Part shown: in pieces, positions 49,630 to 61,600 of the stretch
Layout of the letters: each line of letters opens with the position of its first letter
How positions within the stretch are numbered: position 1 is the stretch's first letter
Origin: Pempheris klunzingeri
Lineage: Eukaryota > Chordata > Actinopteri > Acropomatiformes > Pempheridae
Length of the DNA: 64,000 bases
NCBI RefSeq assembly: GCF_042242105.1
Contig: NC_092019.1
Span: 17,653,328-17,717,327 of the forward strand
Reading direction: 5' to 3'
Notes under the pieces: generated by a model
What the model saw: only the letters and a program-made list of their open reading frames with translations
Database searches by the model: none
What the model was told of the DNA's origin: nothing
Made by a program: the position numbers and the translations under genes

Positions 49630-50384
49630 TTTTGTCACTCAGACACAAATGCAGATGAAACGGCAGTTTTGAAAGTCATGTGTCAGGACGGTAATCTTTT
49701 TTTTTCTTTAAAACCACTGAAGTTCTCAGAACTAAAAGTGTCCATTAGGCATGTGACTCATCTAATTGGTAAAGACAGCACACTTCCCCATCAAGATTTC
49801 TCCTCTGTCTTTTGTCCTTCCCTTTAACCACATGTATACTGAGCACAAGTGGCTCTCAGGGAACACACATATATACCGTGTGATGACCAAGGTCAAAAGG
49901 CCAAATATATATATATATATATAAACATAATGTTCAAATCTTTCAGAAAACAGATGGAGACAGACAAACATACAGATATGAATCAGAAAAGTAAGCATTT
50001 TCATCTTTATTTTCCACAAAAGTTTATGATATTAATTTACAAAAAAGAAATACTATTTGCATTAAATACAGACGACTGAGAAAGATAACGAGAGCTCCCT
50101 CAACATAATTTTGATAACTTCCTTTTGCGGTGCGTTTTTTTTCCATACTTATCATCCTTCCTCTTTCTTTTTTTTTACCGAGTAAGGAACCAACATAACT
50201 TGAAGAATAATAAAAATGCATTACGCTCACCCCAAAATACTGACAAAGGTAAACCCCTAGCACCAACCACTCTGCCTTGTGCCAAGCTTTTCTTCCACCA
50301 GGTACTGTAGTTACTTATCATATCCTTATTGAACTAATATAGAGAATAATAGTGGTGTGAAGCAATACAAACAGCCTTAACTTT

Positions 50385-50390
50385 TTTATT
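50385..50390 (-). promoter_or_regulatory. Candidate polyadenylation signal of the Atg8-family gene
   Basis: AATAAA on the minus strand, about 75 nt after the stop codon at 50464, predicting a very short 3' UTR. Confidence 0.45.
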
Positions 50391-50463
50391 CAGACAGTCT
50401 CACTTTGTCTCCTCTCATTCTCTCTCCGCCTCGCTCTCTCTTTCTCCAGTCTTTTGTCATCCC

Positions 50464-52725
<2,262 letters not shown>

Positions 52726-54279
52726 CTGCAAACAACACCAGACAACATGAAGTCCCTCACAATAGCATTATTTACCGAGCAGACAAAGGAGAGAGAGCAC
52801 TGGCTGACTTCACCAACCAGTGCATTCAGACAACAAGTGATATTGACCGCCTGAAGAGCACATCATTGTTTGTTGCAAGATGAGATGCAGCATCTTTTTA
52901 ATTGTATTTTAGTAGTGTCTTGCAGAGACCATATTAGATGTGGGCAGTGTGACTACATTCGTTTGTCAACTATACGAGATTTTGCATTATTCTTCATATT
53001 AAGGCAGCTATCCCTATATATCTGGTTGTCTTAAGCCATTATGCGCATGGTTGCTTTGTGAAATTATTGGATTTACACAATCTTGTGGTGAAGTGCAATT
53101 TGTGGCATTTGTGGATTGACAATTTTTTTTACATCAATGTGCTGAAATACCTTGATATTTACAATGAATGGTCAATTAATTGCTAATTGTTAATTATCTA
53201 ATAAATTACTCTGCAATTAGCTTGATAAATGACTGATGGGTTCAGTTATTTTTCCAAGCAAAAATAGTGAAAAAACACAGAAACATTCTCTGATTCCAGC
53301 TTATAAAATGATTTGACATCTGAGAACCTCCCTTTCAGCTCTGTGAAGCTGCACTGGGCATTTCTGCACAACTTTTTCATGTTTCAAAGACAAAACAGTT
53401 GTTATAATCAATGGCAATTAATAGTGTCAATTATCATCTGTTGCGGCCCTGATTGAATTTCTAACACAAATGTACTAAATATATAGTCACATATCTAATA
53501 ATTATACACAGCATGACTGAGGATTTCAGCCTAGACTTTACTGTCAGACATGAAAAATCTCTGTTCCCAGTCTTTTTACATCAGGAACTTCAAAATCCTT
53601 TGTTTACTACTGACTGTGGGTGGAGTAAGCAACGGTGTAAGAGGGTAAACAGTGAAGCTAAAGATGAAAACACTGACCCACACACCCTCCCTCCACGGTG
53701 AGCCCCACTACAGACGATCAGACCTGCGGTGCTTCTTGTTTTTCTAGTGTGTTGATTGTTGTGGTCACGAGTTTCTGGGTTCACGCTGTTTGGGGTCATG
53801 AGCACTAAGGCCACGTCCTTTTTCACAGCAGCATTGATATCAGCTAGCTAACCTTTCTATGTTGGCTGATAAACAAAGAAATCGACCAAACCAGCAGCAC
53901 CAATCGCTGGAGCTGATTTACTGCCTACAGTTTGCTAATGTTGACAATAACTGTATCCGAAATCAGCTGTTTGTGGTGCTGGTTAGCAACGGTAACGCCA
54001 AAGCTAACGACTGCAGCAGAACAACCAGACGATACTGTTAACATACCTTCAAAAGGACAAAAGACACGTTTCACTCAAAACAAGACAGATACAGAAATGC
54101 TCCACTGGTCCCTTGTGTCGTCTAACGTCTCAAAAGAAATCCCAGGGGGAAATTATTAGCTCAAAACACAGTCATTACGTGCAGGACTGAAATTTGTCTC
54201 AAAGATGTCTACTGGTCGAAATATCCTGCTGAACGACAATAACAACAAACACTGCAACGCCCGCCCATCACAATGGTGA
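52726..54279. other. Predicted 5' UTR exon and intron 1 of the Atg8-family gene
   Basis: The acceptor tttgcag immediately precedes the ATG at 52725, so this stretch should hold at least one non-coding exon plus intron. No coding similarity was found. The exact exon cannot be placed from sequence alone. Confidence 0.4.
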
Positions 54280-54408
54280 CCAATCAGAGACGAGTCTGAT
54301 TATTGGCAGCAGAATATATCCAATCAGAGGGGCTCAAGGGCAGGGTTACACTGCGTTCATTGGACGAGTGCTGCTGTCAATCTACGTGTGGTGGAACAGT
54401 CAACCAAT
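54280..54408 (-). promoter_or_regulatory. CCAAT-box cluster, likely promoter of the Atg8-family gene
   Basis: Five CCAAT/ATTGG pentamers lie in 129 nt: 54280-54284, 54302-54306 (ATTGG), 54320-54324, 54359-54363 (ATTGG) and 54404-54408. Two of them extend to the strong NF-Y form CCAATCAGAG. A GC-box-like CGCCCGCCC sits at about 54258-54266, and no TATA is seen. The position, about 1.5 kb before the ATG of the minus-strand gene, fits a TATA-less housekeeping promoter with a 5' UTR exon near 54.2 kb. Confidence 0.55.
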
Positions 54409-54648
54409 GGCGGGCCTTGGAAACGGGGCCACCTCAGCCTGACTACGTGGGTAATGTGAGTGGGTTTTTTTTTTTTTTTTTCATAATCTGTCCTGCACTG
54501 TTCTCTATCTGCTGTAAACAGCTCCTGAAGACACATGCCTCTGCTACGTACAACTCTCAGTAACTCTTGAGTTTGACATGTCTGCATAAATGTTGAAAAC
54601 AGCTTAGAAGCCACAGCTCTATAAGGCACAAGTGTGTTCAAAAGTGAT

Positions 54649-54654
54649 TTTATT
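54649..54654 (-). promoter_or_regulatory. Candidate polyadenylation signal of the RhoGEF gene
   Basis: AATAAA on the minus strand about 555 nt after the stop at 55209. A second hexamer lies at 54674-54679. Either would place the RhoGEF 3' end only about 0.25 kb before the CCAAT cluster of the next gene on the same strand. Confidence 0.4.
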
Positions 54655-55208
54655 CCACCAAGTTTAAACCAAGTTTATTGAAATGTCCCCACTTGTAAGA
54701 TCTGTACATCTTTACATCTATGAATTGTCTTGTACATTTTGCATGATTTCTTTCAGCTCTCCTGCATGTAGGGGCCAACTTCTTACAACACAAGCATGAC
54801 TCACTCAACTATTAGATTCTGTTCAGTATAGACAAATAATGATTAATCAGAAAGAGGTGATTTCCCTTAAAACACAATTTTTTGATGTATTATAGCTCAC
54901 ACAATATTTGTGATGTACTGAGGAAAACAGTTAATAGTCACAATGACCTTAATGTCTTTCAGGCAGGCCTCAGCAGTTCACTCATTGCTCTAAGGCAATA
55001 CACTGTTCCACTAAATGAAACAAGTGAGACCCAATGCTACATCCGGACGCATTGTTATACAGAGTCTCAGTTGCTACACTCCTTTGAACAATTCAATAAC
55101 AGAAATCCCCATTTGGAGCACTGAATGTCCATAGTTCAATTTCCAGCAGACAATGGAGAGTCTCCTGACGGTGCATCTGTCTGTGTAGTCCCTCTGTGAG
55201 CATCCCGG

Positions 55209-55610
55209 TCAAACAGCAGCAGTGGCCGTTGTTAGTTTGAGGGCATCTGACAGGTTGCGTTGTCGGACTCTAGAGTTGCTTATGGTTTCCAAATGGGACT
55301 CGGGCACCCATCCACGATGACGATCAGACAGTCTGGTCCCCTCTACCCAATCTGGGAATGAGAAACAATCCAACATGAAGTAAGTGAATGCTCAAATTTT
55401 CTCTAATAATACCAGGTTCAAGCCAGGTCTACAGTCAAACAATGCACAGACCAATGGCACGTTCTGCAAGGGGATAATGGGAAAAAGGTAGTGTGAGGGT
55501 CTTACGGTCACTGCTTTGTTGGTGCACTAGAATTACATCCGCCTTTTCCAAAGAAAGTTCATCAGGCTGCTGGGCAACAAAAGCTCGGATACACTGCATC
55601 TGTGGAAAAT
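55209..55610 (-). CDS. arhgef5: RhoGEF SH3 domain and C-terminus
   Basis: Exons 55506-55610 and 55209-55351. The SH3 reads QCIRAFVAQQPDELSLEKAD, VILVHQQSSD, then (next exon) WVEGTRLSDRHRGWVPESHL. ALYDY is replaced by AFVAQ as in ephexins, and the WVPESH motif is kept. The junction codon is C+AT (His). The tail after the domain is short and ends TTATAAV before TGA. Confidence 0.87.
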
Positions 55611-58600
55611 CTGTATGGACAGAAGAGGACAGATGTCAGCCTCACAGTCATAAAGATTAATAGGTCAATATTAAAAACTATTCAGTGCTTGCACAGAGAA
55701 TGACTTGACCTGAATGAATAAAAACATGCCTGCAAAAAACATGCTGTTTAGTCTATACCACTATTAGCAGTGATAAGTGAGACTCTGTAATACACTGGTG
55801 CTCAGTTATGGTGCTCTGAACTCAGAGAATTATCCCCCCCAGCAACTAATGAATGGTAGCTAACTGCATTCATCTGGGGTCCAAGTTGCAAATGATTCCC
55901 TGATTAGGTACAGACCCTGCTGTCTCTATAAACATGACTTCTAACGGGCACAAACTGCATTTGGTGCACAAAATAAAGTATTTACATTCAAAATGAGAAT
56001 GCTCTTTTGTTCCTTTTATATAGAAAATGTATTTTTATGACTCTTTGCCAGCATCTTATGACACCTAAACAGAATTTTGTATACAAAAGTGTAGTGCATA
56101 CATAAATGTGCTCTTTCCATTCATCACAAGTGCTACTGTGCATTCTTTGATTTGCTAATCACAGCAGAGTTTGCAAATGGACATTCCTTTAGGAGTAGAC
56201 GTTTGTTAAGAAAAGCACAGGTGGAACTAATAATGTCATTATGGCTGTCCACTGGGCACAATAGCAGATCCCTGGAAGTGGCTCACCTAAATTGAATGTA
56301 GCCTGTGCAACAAGTACTAGTTAGAAAATTGTGAATATTCATCACTTTGAGCTATTGCTAATAATTGTACAGATAGTCACACAAAACTACACTTATCAGA
56401 AACAAAACACTGCACTGTGTTTTCCAGTTTCCCAGTGAGAATGAAGATATTCAAATAAAAAGTCAAAGAGTAAATAAATTGCAAATGAAGGTTTTAACCA
56501 ACATATAGACTTGCCAGCAAGCACAATATCCTATTACCCCTATTACAAGGTCCTAATACCCCTAAATTGAATGCAGATATCACACTAATAATTGTTATTA
56601 TTTACACCAAAAGTCAAATGATCTACTGTGAGAGAGGACTTGTATATGTTATGCTGCATTCACATCATGTTGGTAGAATACAAAGAACAGAAGAATGTTT
56701 TGATGATTGTTCATACATAAAGACACCCATTTCTAAGCCTAAATCCCCCCTTACTGTCTTTCACTTTGTTTACTTTTATGTAACATTTCATCTTTCAGCG
56801 AGGCTGCAAAATGATGAAGACTCTTTAATATTTGAAATCTGAATTTCCTACACCAACAATTTAGCACATTGTAACGTCTAAAAAGTAGCATACTTTACCT
56901 TGTGCAGCAGAAAAATCTATTTCAGGATGTGGCCGTGAGAGAGCAGATATCCAACGTAGCTTATTGCTCCTGAAGAAAAAAGCAAAGATGGGTGAATCTT
57001 CTTTTCAACATTTTCCACTTGTGTGATGTGACAGCCAACACAGACATTCCCCACCACCGTCTCCGTCCCTTACTGTGTGTCAGTCCGTAGCAGCAGGGCT
57101 TTGGGTGACATGTGCAGCCGGAAGAGGTTCTTCTGGAGGGAGTGGAGCTTGACACGACAGTTCTCTGCACGCAGGTCTGATACAGGAGAGTGGTCTATCA
57201 CTGTGAATCTTCCCCCTCTGGAAGTAGCAGAGAGCGTAAAGGAGATATGAAATGTCGGACTGTGATAAAACTGAAGGTATAATGAGGAATATGAGGAAAA
57301 CACGATGCAACAAATTAGGAAGATAACAAATTGGGGATGGATTAATTCTAACTTTGCAAAAAAAAGTTTGTTGACTCACTCTTTTTGTAGTGAAAGTAAC
57401 AAGTAGTCATTGAATAGGTGCAAGTAAATATTCCTCTCTGTATCCTTTAGAGAGAAATCTATCAGTTCAGTGACCGGCCCTTCCCGCACCAGCCTTCGAG
57501 ACTGACTGATCAGAGGAAGAGTCTGTAAGACACACACACACGCACACACACAATCAATATCATGATATTATTTTTTCCCTTAATATTAATATATCATGGC
57601 ATGACACGGATATGTAAAATAATATGTGAATAATTCAATGCAGTGACCTATGTTAATTTGGTTATCAGATAAACCTCATCACAAATACAACTGCCCAAAT
57701 CTTATTTAGTCCGTTTTTAATTATCAGTCTGCAAATTATCAGTTTCAGTCTGCTTGAAATCAATAAAATAAAATTTGGACAGTAAAGGTTTGTAGAACAG
57801 TAATATGTTATGGTTTCATAATCAAAGTGTGATTTTCTCCCATCTCAAGTAGAGATAACTTACCCTGCACTCAAAGTCCACCTTAGCACTGAGAGAGACC
57901 AGGGACTCAATGCTTTTCATCTGAGTGATGCTGTCATTACTCTCTTGAATCAGCTGAAGGAGAAATAAATGAAAGGAAAGAGAGGTTTGTCACCAAAGAG
58001 TTCAAGATATCCCGGATGTTTTTCAACAATATGAAAATATTTTTATCCTTCATTAATGTGGAGTGAAAAAGTACCTTCTCCAGAAGTTTCAAAGATTTGA
58101 TGGCCTGAGTTGCCTCTGCCGTACCAGGAGTTGTTCTCTTCACAATGTTCTGGACAGAAACAGCAAGTGCGTGTTAAAGTGAGATGAAGGAGTGCAGGAT
58201 CGAACATGTTATGTGCCTTCAGCCTTGTTTCAGAGATAACAAGCACTCACTCACACACACACACACACACATACACACACCCTACCTGCACCAGCAGCTT
58301 AATTCTTGTGATCCTTTGGAAGGGAAGGACGAGGAAGGAACGAAGAGGAAGCCTCTGACAAACAGGACTCCGCTCTAGTTTCTCGACAATCCGCTTGAAA
58401 CCTTGATTCTCGTTCCTGGAAGTAAAAGAGAAAGTGAATGAAGATAGACGGGTAAGAAGATTACAAAACTCGTCACTGGATCCACTAACAGGCCTCCAAT
58501 GAAAATGATACAAACACAAAAGTGTGACCAAACAGCTTACATGAGTCTCTGGTAGGTGGTGTCCTGATAGGACTGGTTGGTGAGGTAGGGCACATAAACC

Positions 58601-61600
58601 ATTTTGAAGCGCTGACAGTGGCGAGCGATGATATCACACACGGTAAAGTGCATGATGTCTGATTCCACCCGCTCCTCCAGCTTTGATAAAAAACTAAAAC
58701 AACAGTCAAATAATTAATTTAAGGTGATTTCTCCCACAGATTTGTAACACAAATAGGTTTCATAATAACATCATTCATGTTTCATGTCAGATTTATGAAA
58801 TTATAAGATTTAGTCTGAGAAATATCTCTAAAAATAAATGTAAAGCTAGCTCAGATGGATAAAGAACTTGCTTTAAGTACTGTTTAACATTCCTGACCTG
58901 TGGCTGATGGCACGAACATCCGCCAGGCGCGAAAACAGCCAGTTCCTGTCCTGGGTGGTCAACAGCGCCCCCAGTTGTTTGGACTTGACAAAGTGTTCAA
59001 CAACAATGTCCAAACTCCGGCAGTAGGAGGCCTCTGATGTCACTACCTCAAATCTGACCTACAAAGAACGAAATACAGAATAAAAATCACTAAGCAGGAA
59101 ATTGATGGACAGTAAATTATAGCTGAGAGGCAGTCAGTTATCTGGAGGTTGGGGAATTTTGACAAGGATGTGACTAACTGAGGAGGGCGATTTCACAATG
59201 AGCCCAAGTATTCTAGCTCAGACACATGTCTGTTTACAAGGAAACACCTGCAGCAAGCACAACACAATAACGCAATCACGTTTTCCGGGAAGAGACACTC
59301 TTCTGCCAATAAAAATGTAGATCAGTGGGCGGGTTTTTCTGTTATGTGGCAAGTCTGAGTATTATAGTAATTTTTGGAGTTTGAGGTGTGAGGTAATAAC
59401 TGTGCAAAGCTGATTCATGTACCTCAAGCCATTTCTCAAAAGTTACCATGAAATGGAACAATACAGAAGCTGCTGATGTGAAATGGCACCCAGAACAATC
59501 TGGTGAGTTAAAGGTTGTAAACAAGTATGAGGGGGTGAACCACTACAACTATTAGAGGTTTATTTTTAGTTGAATACAAATTTCGAAGCCATTTTGACAT
59601 ACATTTTCTTTTTAAGACATGAGATATGTCAAGCTAAAGGATAAATAAAAGACAACCGTTGTACATTTGTTTACCTGCAGGATTCGAACTTACGCTTACA
59701 CTGCCTAATATTTACTCAATATAAATAGAGGAATTTTAGTTGCTCTAATCAAATTTTTCAATATAATCTGGATCAAAGATGCTTGTATGATCAAAGGATC
59801 ATACAAGCTGGATGAAGGAAGTCAAGCTGTGGGAGAAGTGAAAGATAACCGTCAGGCAGGTAATTGCCCCGAGGATTCTCCTGAATTTTATTCAGACGGC
59901 AATATTTTTCCAGTAACTTTCCAAAGAAGTGTGTAAGCGTGACAGGACTGGAAATTTTGGGAAGGTTTGCATTTAATTCACAGAAAGTTGCTAGGTAAAC
60001 ATTCTTGCCTCAATAAAATTGAGAGGAATCAGAGCAAAATCTTTCATACAAGCCATATGAAGATTTTTGCCATCAAATGGTGACCATTTGTTCATCTGAG
60101 CAGTAGCAATGTGTTACCTCCTGCAGTCGCCTCTGGTCCTCTGTGAGCACCTCCAGCTCAAAACTGTTCCTGACCCCCGGCAGCTCTCGCCACAGTGTGG
60201 CTGACTGTGAGAGACAGATGGATAGACGTGGGGAGGAAGGCCTGCCTTCTCTCTTGGGGGGCTCAGGGGGAGGCAAGCTTTTGACACTGGTAATGGAGCC
60301 TGTGTGGGACAAGGAGTGGGGATGCGGGACAGAGGGTATGGGAGGAAGAGGTCTGCGGGCAGGAGGGGGTGAAGGAGCAGGAGACGGGGTAGGGTCCTCG
60401 CATACAGAGATGACATCGGAGCGAGCCTGACGCAGGATCTCAAAGTTCTGAGCGGCCTCGCTGTACTGCTGGTAGAGCTGGGCAGCATCTGGGAGAAAGA
60501 GGGGAAGTGAGATAAACAAAGAAAGACAGCAGAGAAGAAGAGGAAGAAGCAGAAAAACAGGGTTGAAGAATACAGGAAGCAAAGGAAAGAGGATAGAGAC
60601 AGGGACAGTGTTAGCCAAGGGGAGTTGTTTGCATTTGACATTCCTTTTACACATACTTGCCGGAACGCAAAGTCGCAGCTGTTTTTCCCTCAAGTTAAGA
60701 GATACGAATACTTGCAGAAACCTGCCTGTGGCTTGCACAGACTCACATATATACACCACTCAGTGTGCACACACACATACACGCACGCACACACACACAC
60801 ACACACGCACACACACACACACACTCCTACCCCATTTCTCGCAATATCCATATGAATCATGGGTCAAGGGACCCGCTGCCATTTTGGGTTGTTTAAAACA
60901 TCATTTTAAAATGGTGTGGGCTAACAGTAAACTGCACACAGATTTCCTTTCATTGGTGTATTTCATTTTAACTCTGAGCCAACATGTACTGAGGAAGAGA
61001 TAAACAGTTTGTGGGCCTTTATTATACACTCAGATGAATCACAGATGCTTAAAGGGAAATGCTCAATCGTGTCATGCTTTTCCCAACCACAGAAATACAG
61101 CCGATATGATCTGAAGACAACGTCACTGTGTCGCCCACATAGGCTATCCTTTTTTCATTATCAATCATGAGATTCATTCTGGAACAAAACTGTCAGTGAT
61201 TTACAAAAATAGGCATCAATGAAGTCTGTGTGTTCACTTTGTGCCTAAAGAGTTTACTTTTAAAGGTGCATGACTTAAATAAAAGGTGGAACAGAGATAC
61301 TCACTGAAAAACCTTGAATTCCTTTTCCGTCTGTCGATTGTGTCCAAAACGTTCCTATAGTACCGATAAAGAGTCACAACAACAATTTATTTATAGCCAT
61401 GATGAATGGTAAAAATAGTTGAGTGAAACTGTCTTAAACTATCTTTTAGTGTGGAGCATTTGTATTGAATACATAGAAACAGGTATGCAGCAATGAACGA
61501 TTCAAAACTTCAGTGACCTCCCTGACACCAAAGAACTGTTAAACAAGAACAAGGACACTCAAATACTATTGAATATTTTTCAATTAATTATATTAATAAT

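Noticed and set aside
49908-49925. (AT)n tract as a TATA box for the lectin gene
   Set aside because: It is a simple AT repeat about 370 nt from the start codon. The TATATAAG at 49619-49629 is better placed.
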